Assembly: GCA_015501585.1 (NCBI GenBank)
Contig: JADNRY010000005.1
Location: forward strand, 496,001 to 560,000
DNA from: Rhodocollybia butyracea
Lineage: Eukaryota > Basidiomycota > Agaricomycetes > Agaricales > Omphalotaceae
Length of the DNA: 64,000 bases
Direction: 5' to 3'
Shown: positions 1-11,548 of the stretch, one piece after another
How the letters are laid out: the number at the start of each line of letters is the position of its first letter
How positions within the stretch are numbered: the stretch's first letter is position 1
Program-made: the position numbers and the translations under genes
The notes under the pieces: model-generated
Told to the model about the DNA's origin: nothing
The model's input: only the letters and a program-made list of their open reading frames with translations
Databases searched by the model: none

Positions 1-165
1 ACTTCTGATAACTACGTTTTCGGATACTTGGCTATATTCCACTTACTTACAACTTATCAATGAACACACAACATTTAAATTTCGTTTCACCGTTTCATAT
101 ATGCTTTTTCACGCGCAAGGGCATCCCATCTCTTGGTTCTAAACGCGACGATATCAGAAAACCTC

Positions 166-2599
166 TCAAAGAGTCACAAGCATACTCCACCACTCACTCA
201 TAGTAACCGCCGCTGTGGGATCTGGCTTCTGGTCCACAGACGACGGAGCAAAGTCAAAGTTTGCAACAAGGGCAGCAATAACAGCCTTCATTTCGATGAT
301 CGCCATAGTCTTGCCGATACAGGCATGGGGCCCAGCTAAAAAGGTTAGCGTTGAGGGAGGTGTTCCAGATTTATTATTTTCTGGGAGCCAACGTGAGGGA
401 TTAAACCTAAAAAAACCATACACGCATAAGTGGATAAAATCCAGATCACGCAAAACGTACTCTTCAGCATCTTCACCCCAAACGTCTTTGAGTGTGTTGA
501 CAACTCGGATCTACGATACAGCTAATCAGTGACCAGATGATGACTAGCAGCATCTGAAGTACCCACTGGAATGTAGTACAGTGTGCCTTTGGGAACTAGA
601 ACACCATCGATGTAATCCGTCGTAGAGGCTTGTCTGAACGTCATTGGTACAGGCGGGTATAGTCTCAGAGATTCTTGTCTACGAACGAAACATCCGGTCA
701 GATTGCCCAAGAGTAGAACCGGTCTCAAAGACATACACAACGCAATCTAGCCATTCCAGATCTTTTAGTTCCCGATACCCAAGTCTGGCCTTTCGAATAC
801 CATCAGGTGATAATTTGAAAAGAGGAGTAACCTCTTCACGGAGCTTCTGTTGACTGGCAGGATCTTTGGCTAAGAGCCAGAGAGTCTAGAATAGCGATGT
901 CGGTGAACGGAGATGAAATGAAGGCGGAAGAGCTTCCTACCCAGGCTAATCCAGAAGCGGTTGTTTCATGGCCCGCTCCTACGTATCATCAGTATTTTGC
1001 TGGTAGATAGGAAAACTAGCCGCCTGTACCTAGGAAGGTGAGCTAAAGAATACAATGAGTAAGAGTCTTGTCCCTCTCGTTGCTTCTCACCACTTGGTCC
1101 ATCATCTCCGCATCGGTCATTGCATATGGTGGAGCTCCCAGTCTACCTTCCGACTTTTGGACCTTCTGGTCCGCCATACGAGCCCGAACGAGTAAGCTCA
1201 TGATATCTTTCTTCGCAGCTGTATCCTCGTTATTTTCGGCATGTTCAGCCTCTTCTAACTTTTGTTGAAGAATGGAGGCAGAGACGGCTTTGATACGATG
1301 CATCGTGTCCACAAGGACTGCTGCATTAGCTACAGATGCATGAATGATTATTCAGTATGCAGTAATTAGTTTGGATGAAATATACCCAATAAAGGAAGCT
1401 TCCCCATAATGTGACGATGTCTCCATGCAAATTCGGTGCCAAGAAACGTGGATACACCAGGAATTTGGAGAATCGCGATGAACCGCGCAAGATTCCGGCC
1501 TGAAATAATATAAATATAACCAAGCCCAACCTTAGAAAACGTACCCGTTTGTAAAGAAATAAGCTCTTCATATGCTTCTGCCAATTCATTGTGGGGATTA
1601 TGCAGAGAGTCGGATTTGTATCCAAAAGCTGTGAGTGATATAATATCAAGGGTGACCTTGCTCACTACGGAGAGAGATGTTAAAAGGGACGCTAGAGACG
1701 AGGTCGAGGAAACATACTCCATTCGTACATGATTTCTACGCGGCCCTCGCCGCCTTGAGTCTTTTCAGCTTCGTTAATACGAGAACGCATGATTTCAAGC
1801 AACCTTGAGCAGAGATTATAAGGTTCCTGGGTTCAGAAAACAGGGGATTGCGTACCCGTCGATAGCGTCATAATACATATCGGTTTCTGCACTCTTGACT
1901 TCAAAGCGGGAATAGTAGTGAATGAAACAACTTACGCGCGTTCAAGTTGGGAATAGAGAAAGCAGGATTCATCGCTTTTCGCATTTGTTTATGACGATTG
2001 CCAGTTACTGTCAAAAGCCCCCAACCTGCCACGAGTCCAAGAACCTCGCGCATGAAAGTGGGCTATATATTGTTCAGCTAGACCTTTGTTCTGACAGTCA
2101 GAACACTTACTCGAGGGTTAGTGATCCAATTAGTGACGAGGATCTTCTGTAAACCCTCGGCGCCGGAGAATATGAGTCGCTGAATCCCGAGCGGACCAAC
2201 GACACGAACAACTTTGCCATACTTCTTCACCCACTCGCGTTGTGGGATTCCGGCTTCTCCGTTTAGAATTTCGCCGAAGCGGCCTAGTATGGTACACGTG
2301 AAATTAGTGGGAAGTAAGAGTGGTGAAATTTACCAATGAGTAGGTTCGGACCAAGAGGTGGCCCAGGCAGAAGGCGTAGAGGCGAGAGGTAGAATGGGTA
2401 GAAAACTAACTGGTAAAGAACTGCGGCAATAATAATACCTATAGTACATCGTTAGCTCGGTTGAACAAAAGTCACGCCATTCGAGCTCACCTGTTCCAGC
2501 GAGAATTGCTAACTGAGAAAAGGGCATCGAAAAGAACTTGGTTGCAATGGCCTCTGTTAGGGGCAATCCAGAAGAGCCGATATTGGCAGTGGGAGACAT
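166..2599 (-). CDS. Cytochrome P450 monooxygenase
   Basis: Haem-thiolate monooxygenase, presumably ER-anchored; substrate unknown. The heme loop reads FLAGPHACIG (FxxGxxxCxG) near 330. A short exon near 960 gives AGHETT, the I-helix oxygen-activation motif, and ESLRLYPPVP near 690 is the ExxR K-helix. FNPSRWLPE, the PERF-like segment, follows a 54-bp intron. The start chosen is the ATG at 2599, opening an N-terminal segment (SPTANIGSSG...) before the intron near 2490; the stop is at 166-168. Introns of about 50 bp have GT-AG ends and I saw no break in the conserved core. The gene lies next to an MFS transporter on the same strand and close to a secreted FAD oxidase, suggesting a shared oxidative pathway. 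The P450 family number cannot be assigned by eye. Confidence 0.9.
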
Positions 2600-4381
2600 A
2601 GCGGACGTGAAGAACGTGAAGAAACTTGCAACAGCCCAAGGTCGAACCTCGCATCAGCTCCAATCATTGAATCAAGGAACTTGGAAACATGTGAAAACCG
2701 AGTCATGCGATCAGAAAACCAGACTGCGGGCAGAAAAAGTTTTACTTTTAGTTGACGCGACGCGTCAACACGCCGGTGACGAAGGAGGCTGGAAAACATG
2801 ACTTTGGCAGAAAACATGGGAGAGATTTCTGTATCGGCCCACAGTTGCGCGCTTCTCTATTTGGTCTTTCGACTGTGAAACCGATACTTGGAAAAAGGGA
2901 CTAGTCGTATCTGATTCTTCTCAGAAATGCTTCAATGCACCGACTCTGCGAATTTCACCTGACTTACCGTCAGCAGGAAATACTGGCGTGCCGACTCTCT
3001 GCTCCTCTTTTATAGCCACCAGTATGGTTGCTTCCTCTAAATGTAGCACAAGGTCAGAGACTGCAATTTCGGAAAGTTGAGTGTGTGACTGAATTGATTC
3101 ACTACTCCCGCTAGAATGCTCCTGGGACGAGTCTAAGCTGTGGGAGTCAAAATATCGTTCTCTCTGAGGACCATCTCACATTACATGGCTAGTAGTTTCG
3201 GCCTCCGGTTCTCTGAGGCTGTCGTTTCCAAGGTCAATGTTGAGGGCAAACTAGCGAGGCTGCGCACTGGTCTATCATGGAATGGCCCCAGAACTTGTGA
3301 AGCATCTCCCTGCCATCCAGTGGGGTTGCTTTCAGCACAGAACATACTTAAAGAGAGTGGCGGCGAGCGGGGCTTCGGGCTACTAAATGCGCCACTTTAC
3401 ACTGGAGTCAGGCAAGCAGTAGCATGGCACGGAGTCTACCATCACAGAGCTAGGAAAGAGGACACACACTCTGGTGTCAGGACGTGGGGGTGATTACCCG
3501 CTATCTTCTGATCGCCTGTGTTGAAATTCTGGGTTCTCCAAGTCTCCTACTGTGAACTCGAAGTCCATGCACAAAGCGTCCTTGCGGTGTTAAATGTAGG
3601 AGCTCTTAGTTTTTGTCGTCAGTGGAGTGAGGATCCATCCTGTGTCTCGGGTCAAACGCATTACGCATTACCGTGACCAGGACCATTTTCAAGTTCGTAT
3701 GATTGACTCCGGTCATTGCAGAGCACACTTAAAAGAAGCATAAGTATACAGGTATCGATGTTAAATCTCCTCTACTTACGCAGTACGCTTATTCACCCCC
3801 AGGGAGCCATTACCGTGGTTACTTGTCTGAAGTTGACACCGTTGGTCTTCAAGAATATGTCGCCGATGACCGAAGCACTTTGCTCTACATACACCAAGCT
3901 AATTTATGCAATAAACTTTCATGTTCGGTTCCAAAACTTTCGCCACCGAGCGCGGAATAAACGAAGTAACCTGTCGTACAATACTGTGGTAAAAATCAAC
4001 ATCAGAGCTCTTCTGTCGTCTCAAAAGATAAGTTCAATACGGAGTTGAGATATCCTTTGGATATGATTTAGGATCTACCTTGGCTAGAGAGGTCAAAGGT
4101 ATTATGTATCGTATAACCATAACAACTGTCTGTGGATATGCGACGAGCTGTACTCTATTGTGTATATTATACGATGACGATTCGAGAACAGATATGAGAG
4201 ACCAGGTAGCGAGGAGTGTGAGTCATAAAAGTCATGGAATCACAGAAAAGGTGAACCAAACACATAAGCATAGATACTGTTGTTGATACAATATCGGTAA
4301 CACAATCGTGAAAGGAAATGAGCAGGTACGACTGTCTTTGGCGCGTTTACTAACAGCACGGGCTGTAAGAAAATAGTTTTA
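2600..4381. other. Intergenic, P450 to MFS transporter
   Basis: About 1.8 kb with only short overlapping reading frames of ordinary composition on both strands. No conserved motif or convincing exon series was seen. It should hold the P450 promoter (minus strand, above 2599) and the 3' end of the transporter transcript. Confidence 0.5.
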
Positions 4382-6995
4382 TTACACGGCATGCTGAACG
4401 TCAGCTCCACCAGCGTTGGCGTCTCTGTAGCTGGAAATGGCATCATGGAGGACGTCTTGCAGTTCGCCAATAGTAGAGGTGAGTGTTTGGATGCTTTGAA
4501 CCAGGGGTGCATTGGCAGCCTGAATTTCTGCCCGAACTTGGTTGATCGTGGCAGTTTCAGAGGAAGCAGAATCATTATTGCGCATCTGGGAAGTCGTCAG
4601 CCGGCATGTCGAAACAAACAATGAAATTCTCCACGTACCTTTTGCGACTTAACGTCCCCGCTGCTGCCACTATCGCGAGCTTCCGCTTCTTCTGCTGCGA
4701 GCTCCTTTGCAATTTTGAGATCCTAAAGTGTATACACAAGGTCAGGTAAGAACTAAACCATCTTCCAAGTTAAACATACGAAGCATGGTGCAAATTGACT
4801 ACGCTCGCGGATCTTGGCTCCGTATTTGTAAAACAGGAATGGAATCGGTGCCATGAGCAAAGAAATACATGCGATCAACGTCGAAGCCCATTGGATACCC
4901 AGGTTTTCGTACATCTGCGTGGTGAAAAGAGGGAAGGCCGCACCAACTACAGATCGGACCATCGTACTACTTGCAAGGGCGGAGGCAGAGAGCATCCTAA
5001 CAGATAGTTTCCGTAAGTATCACGTTCAAAAACACACTCAAAGTTGTGATTCACAAATAGGTGTCAACGATGTAAACCTGGGACAGATTGCGTCAGTGTC
5101 CACCAAAAACAAAGGATAACCATGATTTACTCACGAGGAACGCGATGAAGATCAAGGAAAGAGACATTCCGACGAAGACCGTACTGGTAGCGAACTTTTT
5201 TAGACGGAGGAAGTACCTGTGGGCATTGGAAATTACCTTATTGCGGGGACATACCTAGCGATAGTCGAATATCAGTCATCACGAGGATCACAGAAAGACT
5301 GGCCACATACCAAGGTACACTCAGATAAAATCCACTCCAGCCGAGCCAGAGACTAAAAACGAAGATCAGTGTGGAATAGAGAAGGCGGAAAACAAATTAG
5401 TCGCACGCGCTGAGTACCAGTATCACAGATCCTATCATCGCAGGTGGGAGTCTCACTTCCGCAGGAGGGAAGCCTTTCCATTTTGGCACGATCTTGTTGA
5501 ACTCGTACGCGAAATACAGGTTTATGAGAGTGGTCAGTATACCACCTACTCCAATTCCGATAAAGATAAGGCCAGTTTGGGTGACGGTGAATCCTCTGTG
5601 GACAAGGAAGATAACAGGGAAAGCCTCTAATACTATGAAAATTATCAATAAGGAGGCGATGAAAGACTACGGGTAACTCACAGGCGTACAGAACCCCATA
5701 TAATAAAGCCATGTATGCGGTGAGTAAAATAAGAATGGGTTCCTTTGCCATCATCTTCCAAGGGTGAAAAATCGTCCGGGTCGCGATACCACGCAAAGAC
5801 TTGTCTAATTTGTCATGGGCAGCAACCAAGTTGGCGTTACCTATCGGGTCTGCTGCGCGCAAACGCCGGGCCTTTCGCGCTAGAAGAACTGGGGCATACG
5901 TTTCCGGCAATAAAAGCCACCCAGCCAGTGTGCATGCAGCAGCGAAAATCATAAGTACCCAGTATATCCAGCCTTTGAAATAAGGTTACGATTAGATCGA
6001 CACATGATAACAGGATACCCACCCCATGAAAGATGGACATCGGCGGCGACGCTGTACGCAGATTATGGCCGAGTTATTGTACATGACATTTAGACTACTC
6101 ACAAACCAGCCTGCCGAAAAATACTGTCAGAAGGTGTGTTTTGCTATAGTAAGATCAAGGCTACTCACAACCACAGGACCAAAAGAAGGTCCCAAAAACA
6201 CACAGCCAGCGAACAGATTAACAGCATAACCACGTCCTCTAGAATTCCATATGTCCGCGAGTAAGCCTGGTACAATTGACGTGAGTTCAGATACAGAACG
6301 AAAAGGATCGAAAGAGCATACCCCCACTGACGATCAGAGGTGCAACTCCGAATGTACCGGAAAGAAAGCGAAGTATAAGGACCGTCTCAATGTTGGTGGC
6401 CAAAGCTTGCCCAATGAAGAGGATAGTGTACACAGTCATAGACAGTAACAAAACAAGTTGTCGTCCAAATATCTCACTTCCTGATCCCCAGAAAATAGGC
6501 TAGAAATAACAAGGTTAATAGAGAAATGAATAGATTGGGATATGCAATTACCCCCGTAACATATCCCAACAAGAAAAGCGTAGTAACAAGGTCGGATACT
6601 TCTTCAGTGATGCCGAACTGTTCTATTAACCGCTGGGATGCAATCGCAGGTGCCGAGCTGGCGAAAGTGGTACAGATGGTCAGGAGGCAAATAACAAATG
6701 TGATGCTGCACTTGCGGCCGAACGAAAAGTTCTGTGGATTGTTGGGATCATCAGGACCATCCCACGTAACCACGGTCTCCTCCTGGACGGGAATATCATG
6801 AACGACTGGCTCTGCTACCACCTGTTTCTCATTCTTCTTCGTTGCCACTTCACGCATCTCCAAGTCATCATTACCAATATCCTCCTCGAGAGGAACCAGA
6901 CCTTGCGTAGGCGAAGGGGTATATCTGGACGAGCTACTATGCCGGGATAGTCGAGACATGGTTGGACTGGACAGTGTGGTGCGGAAAGACGACAA
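4382..6995 (-). CDS. MFS transporter, DHA1 drug:H+ antiporter type
   Basis: Predicted plasma-membrane proton antiporter exporting small molecules or polyamines. The N-terminus is a long hydrophilic tail ending DDPNNPQNFS, typical of fungal DHA1 proteins. TM1 follows (GRKCSITFVICLLTICTT). Spliced exons give FLLGYVTG, then PIFWGSGSEIFGRQ, matching the DHA1 motif GPxxWGPxSExxGRR, then FLSGTFGVAPL. A central cytoplasmic loop (LLARKARRLRAADP) precedes the second helix bundle, and TM11-12 are near 4800-4990. The C-terminus is an unusual hydrophilic extension across one more intron (4620-4672), ending in a predicted coiled segment. Start ATG 6995; a second in-frame ATG at 6959 is possible. Reading frames join across short GT-AG introns without a break. 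Substrate is unknown; P450 neighbourhood suggests metabolite export. Confidence 0.88.
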
Positions 6996-8677
6996 GGCGA
7001 AGAAAGCATTTCTTTTTCTTCAAGTGACATTGATCGGCGAGTCGCCGATGATTTATGTATAGAAACATCGACATGAAAATCAAAGGATTGCTTCAAACTC
7101 GGTGGTCGGCGAGAAGACAGGGAAGATCAAAGGCTTCCGGTACTAGTCGGACTACGTATATTCGATGAGTAATCACTGATTATGCACCGATATTAGGCAG
7201 AGCATATGGGATTTACCTATTTCTTTAGCTGTGCGTGGATCTAAAGGAAACTAGGGGAACTAATGTGTTTCCCTTAGGATTAAAAGAGGTACTTACACTA
7301 GCTTACACCCCTAGGCTGACTCGGGACGCTGAGGCGCTGGCCGCAGGGACCAGGGTGTAATTTCTCAACACAGTGCCTCAACGGAGTCGTTGTTGCTCGG
7401 ACTCCACGAGTGATTCAATCACAGAGGAGCCAGTTGTGGCAAAAATATCGATACGAACGGAGGCTATTTAATTTTATAAGGATGACTTTGCATATTCGCA
7501 ATCGATGAAATAAATGTCTTCTCGCCGACTCGTATTACTATAGGTCCACAGCTTCAAGTATGATAAATTATTGATAAACTGACAATAACGGACAAAGCTC
7601 TCGCAATTCTGAGGAGATACTAGATGGATTAGTTATAGAGTTATAGTGAAAGGTCCTTCACCTGAGTTTTTAAAGGTGCATCGGGCATCGGTCGGCCAAT
7701 CTCCGAGCAAAAACTTTGGCCAAACTTTTGCTCAGTGTTTTGTTTCTTATTGGACTACGGTGCAGATCCTTATACCTATCATCACATCTTTTCAGTAATC
7801 TTCGTGGATATTTTGGATGTTCCTGGCTGATAAGGGTATCCCCCCGATGCTTTATTATGACAGAATATTCTGCTCACCTATATAGGTACGTACGTACACA
7901 CATCCCTATGGATCGTCAATGTATAACGAGTCCGACTAGGGGAGACTAATGCTCACCATTCGAGTGCTGTTCACGGCTAGATTGAAGGAATTATTGAAAA
8001 TCACCAAGTGTTTAGAGTATCCGGATTGAACTTTTCAGTGTTTCCAAAACGGGTTACACTCCAATAATCAGTTCTTTGAGACCCATAAGCTCCTGGCATA
8101 AGATTTACTAATTACTATATATATGCCGATTATATTTCAGAAGTGATCGCTCGAGAGTACTCGCTGATGCTAACGACTCGACAGTCCGACAATATCTGTC
8201 ATTGGTCCAATCTATCATACTTCTGCACGCGGTACTTAGGACGCCGAAGAATAGTCGAAGTGAAGAAGGATGATTGCGAAGAGAGGTGTCAGGAACGCCC
8301 GGCGAGGGCCATGAGCTTTTAGAAGTGAAGCGCGCGCCGTCTCCTCCAAACTCAAGAATGAAGCCATCGAGTATGATGTAAGCCAGGCAAGGTCCTTCAG
8401 CAAAGCAGCCATGGCCAAGTTACTGGCAAATCTCCCTGAAGCTTTAGGCGGAGAGCGTACGTACGGCGCGCTCCGGCGAGCTCAACCCATAAACACGGCT
8501 CGTCTTTCCTAGTGCAGCTAGACTGTACCCGCTGGAGGACTGTTCGGCAGCTATGCGATCCGAAAAACGTCAAAGAGCAGGAACGTCGTGTCCATGTCAC
8601 ATCTAAACAACTGAGCAAGATCACGGTAATAAATCGCGGTTGTGGTGTGCTTACTCCAGTATCGCCCACGGATACAT
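6996..8677. other. Intergenic, divergent MFS / FAD oxidase
   Basis: 1.7 kb between two divergently oriented genes, so it should contain both promoters. It is AT-rich around 7440-8120. A 60-codon minus-strand frame at 8236-8418 is open but resembles nothing I recognise. No repeat with copies elsewhere in the window was noticed. Confidence 0.5.
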
Positions 8678-11171
8678 ATGAATCTAATCCTTCCTTCGCT
8701 TGCGCTCGTGGTAGGCACCGCCCAGTCCACGAAGATTCCTCCGACATCCGAATGGAACACACTCAACAAGACTGTAGGAGGACGTCTCTTCACAGCCAAA
8801 CCCTTCGCATCACCATGTTTCTCTGACTTTGCGGGTCTCCCTGCGGCCTCAAATGAGGCCGAATGTAACACTGTTCAGGAAAACTATCTCAATACCACAT
8901 TCCGCTCGAGTCAGTTCAACAACTTCATGATCCCTATATGGGAATCGTGTATGGACACAGATCAGCAGTGTGCTCTCGATTCGTCCGACCCCAGCAATCC
9001 TTTGGCGTTCTCAGATTTGCCTTGCTATCAGGGAAGTGTCGCACCCTATCATGTATGCTTGCGAGCCTTTCAGATTGACAAATTCTGGTACTGAACGCCT
9101 CTTTCAAACGCAGATCGAGATAGAAACATTCACGGATGTTCAAGCTGCATTCAATTTCTCCAAAGCCACGGGGGTACCTTTGTCGATCAAGAACTCGGGA
9201 CACGACTATCTGGGTCGTTCGGGTATTCCTGGATCGTTAGCTTTATGGGTTGGTCGATTTCATTGGGTTTAACTTGAGCTAAAATATCTGTGAAGACACG
9301 ACATTTGGAACAGGTCAAACACACAATATTCTTGTTGCCTTATCATCCTGATAACACCAAGTACAGATTTCTTACAATGCGTCGTTCATACCCGAAGGAG
9401 GCTCTCACTCATTTCCAGCAATGACCATCGGTGTATGCGTGTTCGATAAGCTTTACTAGCCCCATGCTTATTAAATCCTTCCTACGTAGGCCGGCGTCCC
9501 TTGGCAGGATGCGTATAGTTTTGCTGATGCAAATAATGTGACAATCGTCGGTGGATATGATCAGACTGTGGGCGCAAGTGGAGGCTGGGTTATGGTAAGC
9601 TTCAATGTCTCATCTTGAAACGTCTTCATATCTGTACTAGGGCGGAGGACATAGTGATCTATCTCCTGTGTTTGGGCTTGGTGTCGACCGGGTGGTGGGT
9701 GTTTCTACTTGCATTTGTTTTGACGTCGATGAAATCAAATGCTCCCTTAATCGAAGTTACAATTTAAACTTGTCACTCCCGATGGGGTATACCGTACCGC
9801 CAATGCATATACCAATTCGGATCTATTCTGGGCACTCAGAGGGGGAGGGGGAGGGACCTTCGGTGTAGTGCTTGAAAGTACTACGTTGGTGGAACCAACG
9901 ACAATTCCTCTTCAAGTGTAAGTGAGCCAATGTGAAGCAACCGAACGTCGTTTATTCTTCACTTTCAGCGCGTCTGTCTCATTCGATGCTACTGGCACAA
10001 ACTCCAGCGTTGATTTTCTTCAATTACTTACTGAGAATTCGCTTGGATGGGCTCAAGCAGGCTGGGGAAGTCATATGACGGAAAGTCTGTCTGCATATAA
10101 CATTGCTATTAAACGTTCAATTCCGTTCTTCATTAGTTAAGTGGATTGGTTAGCATCAACCCACTTCTCACTCTCGACCAAGCCCGGGAATCCATGCAAA
10201 ACATCACAGAATATGTTCAAAGCCAAAACGGGAGTGTGGTTATCGAGACTTTACCCAGTTGGTATGCATTTTTCGTCAAGTATGTCATTCCTTCCCAATC
10301 GGTGAGTTTTTTTTAAAGTTGGGGGTCACTTGTCGAAGGTGTGCTCATCTTATACGATAAATAGCCGATAGGAATTGACGGTGCTATAGCGACTCGACTG
10401 ATCCCCGCCTCAGTGTTCGAAACACAAAAAGGACGGAATTCTCTGGTTGAGGTGATCTCTAATGCTGCTCCTTTCCTTCTTACTATAAGCGCCGTTACGC
10501 CATTTCTGTTCAACTATACAGAAAATTCAACCAGCGTTACTCCTGCTTGGAGGGATTCTTTATGGCATGTGCGTGTTGAAGTTTTCGTTTATCCTTTTAC
10601 AAAATTCAGGGTTGTTATTGACCTTTCTTCACCTGGACTAGGTTGTTCTGGGAGATTTGTGGTCATGGAACACAACCACTGAAGGGACAATAACTGCTTT
10701 CGAAACGCTAAACAACCTTACTGCCGCTCTCACTGATATAGCGCCCAACTCTGGAGCGTACATGGTAAGTGAAACCTCTTTTCATCCAATAACTCAAACA
10801 CCTTTGCGGCGTATTTTAGAACGAAGCTAATGTTTATGAGCCAAACTATGAACGTATGTAACATGCGATTGGTTGATATTCCCCGCTTTGACATTCCTTT
10901 TTTGATATAGAAACCTTCTGGGGGAGTAATTATCCTCGACTTTTGGCTGTGAAACAAAAATAGTGGGCTGTTATTCATACTGAGTGCTTTGAAAAATACT
11001 AATTAGCTATCTACAGCGATCCTGAAGGGCTTCTTGACTGCTGGAGATGCGGTGAGTACAGTTCTTTTTCGGGTACGAAGTGGATGGTAGCTTATGGTGT
11101 GAAAACGTGGTTTAGTCGGATGGAAAGGTGAAAATGATAGCCGATCGCAGTGTTATCTAAAGGTCGATTAG
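8678..11171 (+). CDS. Secreted FAD-linked oxidase with BBE domain (AA7-like)
   Basis: Oxidises carbohydrates or other small molecules using covalently bound FAD. ATG 8678 opens a hydrophobic signal peptide ([17 protein letters not shown]). The FAD_binding_4 region reads [19 protein letters not shown], then [20 protein letters not shown]; the GHD histidine is the usual covalent flavin site. [12 protein letters not shown] follows near 9830. The C-terminal berberine-bridge domain reads [22 protein letters not shown] and [17 protein letters not shown], split over three small exons. Splicing gives one continuous protein to TAG 11169-11171. One intron (about 10096-10150) needs the weak donor gtctgc to keep frame. 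Several N-x-S/T sequons fit secretion. It is convergent with nothing and lies near a P450 and a transporter. Confidence 0.88.
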
Positions 11172-11548
11172 AACCAAGGCTGTAAGTCAATGCTGGATGC
11201 ACAATTGTTACGGTCTCTGCGTTACTGTTTTACCCTTAGTTCCATCCTCGCACCTTCTTTAGTTGTAGCTTGTTGTGACCTTGTACATCCTGTGCGTCCT
11301 CCTCTTCAAGGTGTAATAAGTACTGTAGTTGCAAAAGTTGACATGAGCCTTAAGGACTTAGTTGCGAGTATGATTTTTCAGTGGTGACACAAAGATTTGA
11401 TTTATCCGTACCGCTACTGCAGGAGAAGATGGTATGGATCTCAGTTAAGACAGCAAGGTGCCATGTTCACAACATGTTCAGATGAATTTGAATTTAGTAC
11501 CCTGTTAAGCGCGCGCTATAATTAGGCGCCAGGTTGTCTACTTTCTTC
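11172..11548. other. Intergenic, FAD oxidase to synaptojanin-like gene
   Basis: 377 bp holding the oxidase 3' flank and the promoter/5' UTR of the next gene. An open stretch at 11190-11387 has no recognisable similarity. A CT-rich tract directly precedes ATG 11549. Confidence 0.4.

Noticed and set aside
3140..3493. 117-codon plus-strand frame as a gene
   Set aside because: No recognisable similarity or splice context; composition fits chance in an intergenic gap.
10070..10160. FAD oxidase frameshift/pseudogene
   Set aside because: An in-frame stop at 10138 suggested a break, but an intron from gtctgc to ttaag restores [13 protein letters not shown] in frame.
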